Below are positions 24,801-36,298 of a stretch of 64,000 nucleotides of DNA, piece by piece. The position numbers were made by a program, and so were the translations under genes. Under the pieces are notes generated by a model that was given only the letters and a program-made list of their open reading frames with translations, made no database searches and had not been told where the DNA came from. How positions within the stretch are numbered: the stretch's first letter is position 1; every line of letters begins with the position of its first letter. Origin of the DNA: Tupaia tana (Eukaryota; Chordata; Mammalia; Scandentia; Tupaiidae); assembly GCA_026018925.1 (NCBI GenBank), contig JAKSZU010000218.1:1-64000 (forward strand), read 5' to 3'.

Positions 24801-27800
24801 GCCTGGGAGAAAGGAGCAGAAGGGCTTATTAACAAAACAAAAGATGGAGCTGAGAGCGAGAGAGAAATTCTACCTTTAAAAAAATCGTAAAAAGGAAAAA
24901 TTACCAAAAAAAATGAAGAGGCAAGAGCAGAGAGAGACAGAGACCTCAGAGACACAGAGACAGGAATAGCAGGCCAGAGGGGCTCCCTACCACACTAGCT
25001 TTGCTTGCTGGAGGCTGAATTATGAGTAGAAAATCTTCATTCCGACTGTGCCCTGAAATATCTTGTTCCCAGTATCCATGTGGAAACTTCTCAGAGAATG
25101 GCTCATGTCTCCAGCGTGGGATAAACGAGCAGAAGGGCTTATTAACAAAACAAAAGATGGAGTTGAGAGCCAGAGTGAAATTCTACCTTTAAAAAAATCG
25201 TAAAAAGGAAAAATTACCAAAAATAAAAGAGGAGACAGGAGCAGAGAGAGACAGAGACCTCAGAGACACAGAGACAGGGATAGAAGGCCAGAGGGGCTCC
25301 CTACCACACTAGCTTTGCTTGCTGGAGGCTGAATTATGAGTAGAAAATCTTCATTTCGCCTGTGCCCTGAAATTTCTAGTTCCCAGTATCCATGTGGAAT
25401 CTTCTCAGAGAATGGCTCAACTCTCCTGCCTGGGAGAAAGGAGCAGAAGGGCTTATTAACAAAACAAAAGATGGAGCTGAGAGCCAGAGAGAAATTCTAC
25501 GTTTAAAAAAATCTTAAAAAGGAACAATTACCAAAAATAAATGAGGAGACAGGAGCAGAGAGAGAAAGAGACCTCAGAGACACAGAGACAGGGATAGAAG
25601 GCCAGAGGGGCTCCCTACCACACTAGCTTTGCTTGCTGGAGGCTGAATTATGAGTAGAAAATCTTCCTTTCGCCTGTGCCCTGAAATATGTAGTTCCCAG
25701 TATCCATGTGGAAACTTCTCAGAGAATGGCTCTACTCTCCTGCCTGGGAGAAAGGAGCAGAAGGACTTATTAACAAAACAAAAGATGGAGCTGAGAGCCA
25801 GAGGGAAATTCTACCTTTAAAAAAATCGTAAAAAGGAAAAATTACCAAAAATTGAGGAGACAGGAGCAAAGAGAGACAGAGACCTCAGAGACACAGAGAC
25901 AGGGATACAAGGCCAGAGGGGCTCCCTACCACACTAGCTTTGCTTGCTGGAGGCTGAATTATGAGTAGAAAATCTTCATTTCGCCTGTGCCCTGAAATAT
26001 CTAGTTCCAAGTATCCATGTGGAATCTTCTCAGAGAATGGCTCAACTCTCCTGCCTGGGAGAAAGGAGCAGAAGGGATTATTAACAAAACAAAAGATGGA
26101 GCTGAGAGCCAGAGAGAAATTCTACGTTTAAAAAAATCATAAAAAGGAACAATTACCAAAAATAAATGAGGAGACAGGAGCAGAGAGAGAAAGAGACCTC
26201 AGAGACACAGAGACAGGGATAGAAGGCCAGAGGGGCTCCCTACCACACTAGCTTTGCTTGCTGGAGGCTGAATTATGAGTAGAAAATCTTCCTTTCGCCT
26301 GTGCCCTGATATATCTAGTTCCCAGTATCCATGTGGAATCTTCTCAGAGAATGGCTCAACTCTCCTGCCTGGGAGAAAGGAGCAGAAGGACTTATTAACA
26401 AAACAAAAGATGGAGCTGAGAGCCAGAGGGAATTTCTACCTTTAAAAAAATCGTAAAAAGGAAAAATTACCAAAAAAAATGAGGAGACAGGAGCAAAGAG
26501 AGACAGAGACCTCAGAGACACAGAGACAGTGATAGAAGGCCGGAGGGGCTCCCTACCACACTAGCTTTGCTTGCTGGAGGCTGAATTATGAGTAGAAAAT
26601 CTTAATTTCGCCTGTGCCCTGAAATATCTAGTTCCCAGTATCCATGTGGAATCTTCTCAGAGAATGGCTCAACTCTCCTGCCTGGGAGAAAGGAGCAGAA
26701 GGGCTTATTAACAAAACAAAAGAAGGAGCTGAGAGCCAGAGAGACATTCTACCTTTAAAAAAATCGTAAAAAGGAAAAATTACCAAAAAAAATGAGGGGA
26801 CAGGAGCAGAGAGAGACAGAGACCTCAGAGACACAGAGACAGGGATAGAAGGCCAGAGGGGCTCCCTACCACACTAGCTTTGCTTGCTGGAGGCTGAATT
26901 ATGAGTTGAAAATCTTCATTTCGCCCGTGCCCTGAAATATCTTGTTCCCAGTATCCATGTGGAATCTTCTCAGAGAATGGCTCAACTCTCCTGCCTGGGA
27001 GAAAGGAGCAGAAGGGATTATTAACAAAACAAAAGATGGAGCTGAGAGCCAGAGAGAAATTCTACCTTTAAAAAAATCGAAAAAAGGAAAAATTACCAAA
27101 AATAAATGAGGAGACAGGAGCAGAGAGAGACAGAGACCTCAGAGACACAGAGGCAGGGATAGAAGGCCAGAGGGGCTCCCTACCACACTAGCTTTGCTTG
27201 CTGGAGGCTGAATTATGAGTAGAAAATCTTCATTTCGCCTGTGCCCTGAAATATCTAGTTCCCAGTATCCATGTGGAAACTTCTCAGAGAATGGCTCAAC
27301 TCTCTTGCCTGGGAGAAAGGAGCAGAAGGGCTTATTAACAAAACAAAAGATGGAGCTGAGAGCCAGAAAGAAATTCTACCTTTAAAAAAATCGTAAAAAG
27401 GAAAAATTACCAAAAAAAAAATGAGGAGACAGGAGCAGAGTGAGACAGAGACCTCAGAGACACAGAGACAGGGATAGAAGGCCAGAGGGGCTCCCTACCA
27501 CACTAGCTTTGCTTGCTGGAGGCTGAATTATGGGTAGAAAATCTTCATTTCGCCTGTGCCCTGAAATATCTAGTTCCCAGTATCCATGTGGAATCTTCTC
27601 AGAGAATGGCTCAACTCTCCTGCCTGGGAGAAAGGAGCAGAAGGGCTTATTAACAAAACAAAAGATGGAGCTGAGAAGCAGAGAGAAATTGTACCTTTAA
27701 AAAAATCGTAAAAAGGAAAAATTACCAAAAAAAATGAGGAGAATGGAGCAGAGAGAGACAGAGACCTCAGAGACACAGAGACAGGGATAGAAGGCCAGAG

Positions 27801-28156
27801 GGGCTCCCTACCACACTAGCTTTGCTTGCTGGAGGCTGAATTATGAGTAGAAAGTCTTCATTTCGCCTGTGCCCTGAAATATCTAGTTCCCAGTATCTAT
27901 GTGGAAACTTCTCAGAGAATGGCTCAACTCTCCTGCCTGGGAGAAAGTAGCAGAAGGGCTTATTAACAAAACAAAAGAAGGAGCTGAGAGCCAGAGAGAA
28001 ATTCTACCTTTAAAAAATCGTAAAAAGGAAAAATTACCGAAAATAAATGAGGGGACAGGAGCATAGAGAGACAGAGACCTCAGAGACACAGAGACAGGGA
28101 TAGAAGGCCAGAGGGGCTCCCTACCACAATAGCTTGGCTTGCTGGAGGCTGAATTA
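21889..28156 (+). repeat. Long HOR copy 2 (20 monomers)
   Basis: This is the collinear partner of 15306-21260. It keeps the same order (K, L, M, N, O, P, Q and so on) and has one extra monomer near 26589-26902. Within it, 25337 carries AAATTTCTAG, shared with 30978 and 48509 but not with the copy-1 unit at 18754. For that part, copies 2 and 3 are closer relatives than copies 1 and 2. A c unit at 26589 begins CTTAATTTCG, and a Q unit at 26902 carries TGAGTTGAA. Confidence 0.88.
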
Positions 28157-29725
28157 CGAGTAGAAAATCTTCATATCGCCTGTGCCCTGAAATATCTAGT
28201 TCCCAGTATCCATGTGGAATCTTCTCAGAGAATGGCTCAACTCTCCTGCCTGGGAGAAAGGAGCAGAAGGGCTTATTAACAAAACAAAAGATGGAGCTGA
28301 GAGCGAGAGAGAAATTCTACCTTTAAAAAAATCGTAAAAAGGAAAAATTACCAAAAAAAATGAAGAGGCAAGAGCAGAGAGAGACAGAGACCTCAGAGAC
28401 ACAGAGACAGAAATAGCAGGCCAGAGGGGCTCCCTACCACACTAGCTTTGCTTGCTGGAGGCTGAATTATGAGTAGAAAATCTTCATTCCGCCTGTGCCC
28501 TGAAATATCTTGTTCCCAGTATCCATGTGGAAACTTCTCAGAGAATGGCTCATGTCTCCTGCGTGGGATAAAGGAGCAGAAGGGCTTATTAACAAAACAA
28601 AAGATGGAGTTGAGAGCCAGAGTGAAATTCTACCTTTAAAAAAATCGTAAAAAGGAACAATTAACAAAAATAAAAGAGGAGACAGGAGCAGAGAGAGACA
28701 GAGACCTCAGAGACACAGAGACAGGGATAGAAGGCCAGAGGGGCTCCCTACCACACTAGCTTTGCTTGTTGGAGGCTGAATTATGAGTAGAAAATCTTCA
28801 TTTCGCCTGTGCCCTGAAATATCTTGTTCCCAGTATCCATGTGGAAACTTCTCAGAGAATGGCTCAACTCTCCTGCCTGGGAGAAAGGAGTAGAAGTGAT
28901 TATTAACAAAACAAAAGATGGAGCTGAGAGCCAGAGAGAAATTCTACCTTTAAAAAAATCGAAAAAAGGAAAAATTACCAAAAATAAATGAGGAGACAGG
29001 AGCAGAGAGAGACAGAGACCTCAGAGACACAGAGACAGGGATAGAAGGCAAGAGGGGCTCCCTACCACACTAGCTTTGCTTGCTGGAGGCTGAATTATGA
29101 GTAGAAAATCTTCATTTCGCCTGTGCCCTGAAATATCTAGTTCCCAGTATCCATGTGGAATCTTCTCAGAGAATGGCTCAACTCTCCTGCCTGGGAGAAA
29201 GGAGCAGAAGGGCTTATTAACAAAACAAAAGATGGAGCTGAGAGCCAGAGAGAAATTCTACCTTTAAAAAAATCGTAAAAAGGAAAAATTACCAAAAAAA
29301 AAATGAGGAGACAGGAGCAGAGTGAGACAGAGACCTCAGAGACACAGAGACAGGGATAGAAGACCAGAGGGTCTCCCTACCACACTAGCTTTGCTTGCTG
29401 GAGGCTGAATTATGAGTAGAAAATCTTCATTTCGCCTGTGCCCTGAAATATCTAGTTCCCAGTATCCATGTGGAATCTTCTCAGAGAATGGCTCAACTCT
29501 CCTGCCTGGGAGAAAGGAGCAGAAGGGCTTATTAACAAAACAAAAGATGGAGCTGAGAAGCAGAGAGAAATTGTACCTTTAAAAAAATCGTAAAAAGGAA
29601 AAATTACCAAAAAAAATGAGGAGACTGGAGCAGAGAGAGACAGAGACCTCAGAGACACAGAGACAGGGATAGAAGGCCAGAGGGGCTCCCTACCACACTA
29701 GCTTTGCTTGCTGGAGGCTGAATTA
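28157..29725 (+). repeat. Types N, O, Q, K, L (P missing)
   Basis: The order is N (28157), O (28470), Q (28784), K (29098) and L (29413). Type P, normally between O and Q, is absent. The L unit at 29413 shares AAATTGTACC with the L unit at 27531. That variant is not in the earlier L units, so the two are recent sisters only 1,882 bp (6 monomers) apart. The O unit has GGAACAATTAACAAAAATA and the Q unit has GAGTAGAAGTGATT; both are private. Confidence 0.84.
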
Positions 29726-32542
29726 TGAGTAGAAAATCTTCATTTCGCCTGTGCCCTGAAATATCTAGTTCCAAGTATCCATGTGGAATCTTCTCAGAGA
29801 ATGGCTCAACTCTCCTGCCTGGGAGAAAGGAGCAGAAGGGCTTATTAACAAAACAAAAGATGGAGCTGAGAGCCAGAGAGAAATTCTACCTTTAAAAAAA
29901 TCTTAAAAAGAAAAATTACCAAAAATACGAGGAGACAGGGGCAGAGAGAGACAGAGAACTTAGAGACACAGAGACAGGGATAGAAGGCCAGAGGGGCTCC
30001 CTACCACACTAGCTTTGCTTGCTGGAGGCTGAATTATGAGTAGAAAGTCTTCATTTCGCCTGTGCCCTGAAATATCTAGTTCCCAGTATCCATGTGGAAA
30101 CTTCTCAGAGAATGGCTCAACTCTCCTGCCTGGGAGAAAGTAGCAGAAGGGCTTATTAACAAAACAAACGAAGGAGCTGAGAGCCAGAGAGAAATTCTAC
30201 CTTTAAAAAATCGTAAAAAGGAAAAATTACCGAAAATAAAATGAGGGGACCGGAGCAGAGAGAGACAGAGACCTCAGAGACACAGAGACAGGGATAGAAG
30301 GCCAGAGGGGCTCCCTACCACAATAGCTTGGCTTGCTGGAGGCTGAATTATGAGTAGAAAATCTTCATATCGCCTGTGCCCTGAAATATCTAGTTCCCAG
30401 TATCCATGTGGAATCTTCTCAGAGAATGGCTCAACTCTCCTGCCTGGGAGAAAGGAGCAGAAGGGCTTATTAACAAAACAAAAGATGGAGCTGAGAGCGA
30501 GAGAGAAATTCTACCTTTAAAAAAATCGTAAAAAGGAAAAATTACCAAAAAAAATGAAGAGGCAAGAGCAGAGAGAGACAGAGACCTCAGAGACACAGAG
30601 ACAGGAATAGCAGGCCAGAGGGGCTCCCTACCACACTAGCTTTGCTTGCTGGAGGCTGAATTATGAGTAGAAAATCTTCATTCCGACTGTGCCCTGAAAT
30701 ATCTTGTTCCCAGTATCCATGTGGAAACTTCTCAGAGAATGGCTCATGTCTCCAGCGTGGGATAAAGGAGCAGAAGGGCTTATTAACAAAACAAAAGATG
30801 GAGTTGAGAGCCAGAGTGAAATTCTACCTTTAAAAAAATCGTAAAAAGGAAAAATTACCAAAAATAAAAGAGGAGACAGGAGCAGAGAGAGACAGAGACC
30901 TCAGAGACACAGAGACAGGGATAGAAGGCCAGAGGGGCTCCCTACCACACTAGCTTTGCTTGCTGGAGGCTGAATTATGAGTAGAAAATCTTCATTTCGC
31001 CTGTGCCCTGAAATTTCTAGTTCCCAGTATCCATGTGGAATCTTCTCAGAGAATGGCTCAACTCTCCTGCCTGGGAGAAAGGAGCAGAAGGGCTTATTAA
31101 CAAAACAAAAGATGGAGCTGAGAGCCAGAGAGAAATTCTACGTTTAAAAAAATCTTAAAAAGGAACAATTACCAAAAATAAATGAGGAGACAGGAGCAGA
31201 GAGAGAAAGAGACCTCAGAGACACAGAGACAGGGATAGAAGGCCAGAGGGGCTCCCTACCACACTAGCTTTGCTTGCTGGAGGCTGAATTATGAGTAGAA
31301 AATCTTCCTTTCGCCTGTGCCCTGAAATATGTAGTTCCCAGTATCCATGTGGAAACTTCTCAGAGAATGGCTCTACTCTCCTGCCTGGGAGAAAGGAGCA
31401 GAAGGACTTATTAACAAAACAAAAGATGGAGCTGAGAGCCAGAGGGAAATTCTACCTTTAAAAAAATCGTAAAAAGGAAAAATTACCAAAAATTGAGGAG
31501 ACAGGAGCAAAGAGAGACAGAGACCTCAGAGACACAGAGACAGGGATACAAGGCCAGAGGGGCTCCCTACCACACTAGCTTTGCTTGCTGGAGGCTGAAT
31601 TATGAGTAGAAAATCTTCATTTCGCCTGTGCCCTGAAATATCTAGTTCCAAGTATCCATGTGGAATCTTCTCAGAGAATGGCTCAACTCTCCTGCCTGGG
31701 AGAAAGGAGCAGAAGGGATTATTAACAAAACAAAAGATGGAGCTGAGAGCCAGAGAGAAATTCTACGTTTAAAAAAATCATAAAAAGGAACAATTACCAA
31801 AAATAAATGAGGAGACAGGAGCAGAGAGAGAAAGAGACCTCAGAGACACAGAGACAGGGATAGAAGGCCAGAGGGGCTCCCTACCACACTAGCTTTGCTT
31901 GCTGGAGGCTGAATTATGAGTAGAAAATCTTCCTTTCGCCTGTGCCCTGATATATCTAGTTCCCAGTATCCATGTGGAATCTTCTCAGAGAATGGCTCAA
32001 CTCTCCTGCCTGGGAGAAAGGAGCAGAAGGACTTATTAACAAAACAAAAGATGGAGCTGAGAGCCAGAGGGAATTTCTACCTTTAAAAAAATCGTAAAAA
32101 GGAAAAATTACCAAAAAAAATGAGGAGACAGGAGCAAAGAGAGACAGAGACCTCAGAGACACAGAGACAGGGATAGAAGGCCGGAGGGGCTCCCTACCAC
32201 ACTAGCTTTGCTTGCTGGAGGCTGAATTATGAGTAGAAAATCTTCATTTCGCCTGTGCCCTGAAATATCTAGTTCCCAGTATCCATGTGGAATCTTCTCA
32301 GAGAATGGCTCAACTCTCCTGCCTGGGAGAAAGGAGCAGAAGGGCTTATTAACAAAACAAAAGAAGGAGCTGAGAGCCAGAGAGACATTCTACCTTTAAA
32401 AAAATCGTAAAAAGGAAAAATTACCAAAAAAAATGAGGAGACAGGAGCAGAGAGAGACAGAGACCTCAGAGACACAGAGACAGGGATACAAGGCCAGAGG
32501 GGCTCCCTACCACACTAGCTTTGCTTGCTGGAGGCTGAATTA
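29726..32542 (+). repeat. Partial HOR copy 3, shifted 5,641 bp from copy 2
   Basis: Monomers at 29726, 30037, 30351, 30664, 30978, 31292, 31603 and 31917 match 24085, 24396, 24710, 25023, 25337, 25651, 25962 and 26276 at exactly 5,641 bp (18 monomers). Shared marks include AATCTTAAAAAG with ACAGGGGCAG, CTCCAGCGTGGG, AAATTTCTAG, and the GGCTCTACTC variant of the b unit. The last unit (32230) is type c with the ordinary CATTTCGCC start; its copy-2 partner has CTTAATTTCG. Confidence 0.88.
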
Positions 32543-34420
32543 TGAGTAGAAAATCTTCCTTTCGCCGGTGCCCTGAAATATCTAGTTCCCAGTATCCATG
32601 TGGAATCTTCTCAGAGAATGGCTCAACTCTCCTGCGTGGAAGAAAGGAGCAGAGGGCTTATTAACAAAACAAAAGATGGAGCTGAGAGCCAGAGAGAAAT
32701 TCTACCTTTAAAAAAATCGTAAAAATGTAAAATTACAAAAAAAAATGAGGAGACAGGAGCAGAGTGAGACAGAGACCTCAGAGACACAGAGACAGGGATA
32801 GAAGGCCAGAGGGGCTCCCTACCACACTAGCTTTGCTTGCTGGAGGCTGAATTATGAGTAGAAAATCTTCATTTCACCTGTGCCCTGAAATATCTTGTTC
32901 CCAGTATCCATGTGGAAACTTCTCAGAGAATGGCTCAACTCTCCTGCCTGGGAGAAAGGAGCAGAAGGGCTTATTAACAAAACAAAAGATGGAGCTGAGA
33001 GCCAGAGAGAAATTCTACCTTTAAAAAAATCGTAAAAAGGAAAAATTACCAAAAAAATGATGAGAGAGGAGCAGAGAGAGACAGAGACCTCAGAGACACA
33101 GAGACAGGGATAGAAGGCCAGAGGGGCTCCCTACCACACTAGCTTTGCTTGCTGGAGGCTGAATTATGAGTAGAAAATCTTCAATTCTCCTGTGCCCTGA
33201 AATATCTAGTTCCCAGTATCCATGTGGAATCTTCTCAGAGAATGGCTCAACTCTCCTGCCTGGGAGAAAGGAGCAGAAGGGCTTATTAACAAAACAAAAG
33301 ATGGAGCTGAGAGCCAGAGTGAAATTCTACCTTTAAAAAAATCGTAAAAAGGAAAAATTACCAAAAATAAACGAGGAGACAGGAGCAGAGAGAGACAGAG
33401 ACCTCAGAGACACAGAGACAGGGATAGAAGGCCAGAGGGGCTCCCTACCACACTAGCTTTGCTTGCTGGAGGCTGAATTATGAGTAGAAAATCTTCATTT
33501 CGCCTGTGCCCTGAAATATCTAGTTCCCAGTATCCATGTGGAATCTTCTCAGAGAATGGCTCAACTCTCCTGCCTGGGAGAAAGGAGCAGAAGGGCTTAT
33601 TAACAAAACAAAAGATGGAGCTGAGAGCCAGAGAGAAATTCTACGTTTAAAAAAATCTTAAGAAGGAATAATTACCAAAAATAAACGAGGAGACAGGAGC
33701 AGAGAGAGAAAGAGACCTCAGAGACACAGAGACAGGTATAGAAGGCCAGAGGGGCTCCCTACCACACTAGCTTTGCTTGCTGGAGGCTGAATTATGAGTA
33801 TAAAATCTTCCTTTCGCCTGTGCCCTGAAATATGTAGTTCCCAGTATCCATGTGGAAACTTCTCAGAGAATGGCTCAACTCTCCTGCCTGGGAGAAAGGA
33901 GCAGAAGGACTTATTAACAAAACAAAAGATGGAGCTGAGAGCCAGAGGGAAATTCTACCTTTAAAAAAATCGTAAAAAGGAAAAATTACCAAAAAAAATG
34001 AGGAGACAGGAGCAAAGAGAGAAAGAGACCTCAGAGACACAGAGACAGGGATACAAGGCCAGAGGGGCTCCCTACCACACTAGCTTTGCTTGCTGGAGGC
34101 TGAATTATGAGTAGAAAATCTTCATTTCGCCTGTGCCCTGAAATATCTAGTTCCCAGTATCCATGTGGAATCTTCTCAGAGAATGGCTCAACTCTCCTGC
34201 CTGGGAGAAAGGAGCAGAAGGGCTTATTAACAAAACAAAAGAAGGAGCTGAGAGCCAGAGAGACATTCTACCTTTAAAAAAATCGTAAAAAGGAAAAATT
34301 ACCAAAAAAAATGAGGAGACAGGAGCAGAGAGAGACAGAGACCTCAGAGACACAGAGACAGGGATAGAAGGCCAGAGGGGCTCCCTACCACACTAGCTTT
34401 GCTTGCTGGAGGCTGAATTA
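32543..34420 (+). repeat. Six-monomer block, second copy of the 25,376 bp-shifted pair
   Basis: This is the partner of 7167-9044 with identical unit spacing (312, 312, 314, 314, 313, 313). It differs at scattered sites; for example the a unit has AAACGAGG with GACAGGTATAG here, where the earlier copy has AAATGAGG with GACAGGGATAG. The unit at 32543 starts CTTCCTTTCGCCGG where its partner has CTTAATTTCGCCGG. Confidence 0.87.
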
Positions 34421-35360
34421 TGAGTAGAAAATCTTCATTTCGCCTGTGCCCTGAAATATCTAGTTCCCAGTATCCATGTGGAATCTTCTCAGAGATTGGC
34501 TCAACTCTCCTGCCTGGGAGAAAGGAGCAGAAGGGCTTATTAACAAAACAAAAGATGGAGCTGAGAGCCAGAGAGAAATTCTACGTTTAAAAAAATCTTA
34601 AGAAGGAATAATTACCAAAAATAAACGAGGAGACAGGAGCAGAGAGAGAAAGAGACCTCAGAGACACAGAGACAGGTATAGAAGGCCAGAGGGGCTCCCT
34701 ACCACACTAGCTTTGCTTGCTGGAGGCTGAATTATGAGTATAAAATCTTCCTTTCGCCTGTGCCCTGAAATATGTAGTTCCCAGTATCCATGTGGAAACT
34801 TCTCAGAGAATGGCTCAACTCTCCTGCCTGGGAGAAAGGAGCAGAAGGACTTATTAACAAAACAAAAGATGGAGCTGAGAGCCAGAGGGAAATTCTACCT
34901 TTAAAAAAATCGTAAAAAGGAAAAATTACCAAAAAAAATGAGGAGACAGGAGCAAAGAGAGAAAGAGACCTCAGAGACACAGAGACAGGGATACAAGGCC
35001 AGAGGGGCTCCCTACCACACTAGCTTTGCTTGCTGGAAGCTGAATTATGAGTAGAAAATCTTCATTTCGCCTGTGCCCTGAAATATCTAGTTCCCAGTAT
35101 CCATGTGGAATCTTCTCAGAGAATGGCTCAACTCTCCTGCCTGGGAGAAAGGAGCAGAAGGGCTTATTAACAAAACAAAAGAAGGAGCTGAGAGCCAGAG
35201 AGACATTCTACCTTTAAAAAAATCGTAAAAAGGAAAAATTACCAAAAAAAATGAGGAGACAGGAGCAGAGAGAGACAGAGACCTCAGAGACACAGAGACA
35301 GGGATAGAAGGCCAGAGGGGCTCCCTACCCCACTAGCTTTGCTTGCTGGAGGCTGAATTA
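33481..35360 (+). repeat. Tandem duplication of a three-monomer a-b-c block
   Basis: 33481-34420 and 34421-35360 are two copies of a, b, c, each 940 bp. Both a units carry GACAGGTATAG and AAACGAGG, a combination I do not see in other a units. Both b units carry the TATAAAAT variant. The copies differ by a few substitutions, such as GAGATTGG in the second a, CTGGAAGCTG in the second b, and ACCCCACTAG at the end of the second c. This looks like a recent local event. Confidence 0.88.
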
Positions 35361-36298
35361 TGAGTAGAAAATCTTCATTTCGCCTGTGCCCTGAAATATC
35401 TAGTTCCCAGTATCCATGTGGAATCTTCTCAGAGAATGGCTCAACTCTCCTGCCTGGGAGAAAGGAGCAGAGGGCTTATTAACAAAACAAAAGATGGAGC
35501 TGTGAGCCAGAGAGAAATTCTACCTTTAAAAAAATCGTAAAAAGGAAAAATTACCAAAAATAAATGAGGAGACAGGAGCAGAGAGAGAAAGAGACCTCAG
35601 AGACACAGAGACAGGGATAGAAGGCCAGAGGGGCTCCCTACCACACTAGCTTTGCTTGCTGGAGGCTGAATTATGAGTAGAAAATCTTCCTTTCGCCTGT
35701 GCCCTGAAATATTTAGTTTCCAGTATCCATGTGGAATCTTCTCAGAGAATGGCTCAACTCTCCTGCCTGGGAGAAAGGAGCAGAAGGACTTATTAACAAA
35801 ACAAAAGATGGAGCTGAGAGCCAGAGGGAAATTCTACCTTTAAAAAAATCGTAAAAAGGAAAAATTACCAAAAATTGAGGAGACAGGAGCAAAGAGAGAC
35901 AGAGAACTCAGAGACACAGAGACAGGGATAGAAGGCCAGAGGGGCTCCCTACCACACTAGCTTTGCTTGCTGGAGGCTGAATTAAGAGTAGAAAATCTTC
36001 ATTTCGCCTGTGCCCTGAAATATCTAGTTCCAAGTATCCATGTGGAATCTTCTCAGAGAATGGCTCAACTCTCCTGCCTGGGAGAAAGGAGCAGAAGGGA
36101 TTATTAACAAAACAAAAGATGGAGCTGAGAGCCAGAGAGAAATTCTACGTTTAAAAAAATCATAAAAAGGAACAATTACCAAAAATAAATGAGGAGACAG
36201 GAGCAGAGAGAGAAAGAGACCTCAGAGACACAGAGACAGGGATAGAAGGCCAGAGGGGCTCCCTACCACACTAGCTTTGCTTGCTGGAGGCTGAATTA
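34421..36298 (+). repeat. Module a-b-c-d-e-f leading into the 10-monomer HOR
   Basis: Monomers at 34421, 34735, 35048, 35361, 35674 and 35985 run a to f and are followed by g at 36299. This is the same seven-type order as at 281-2471. The d unit lacks the TAGATAATC variant present in d units of the next three HOR copies. This suggests the stretch branches off before that variant spread. Confidence 0.86.
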
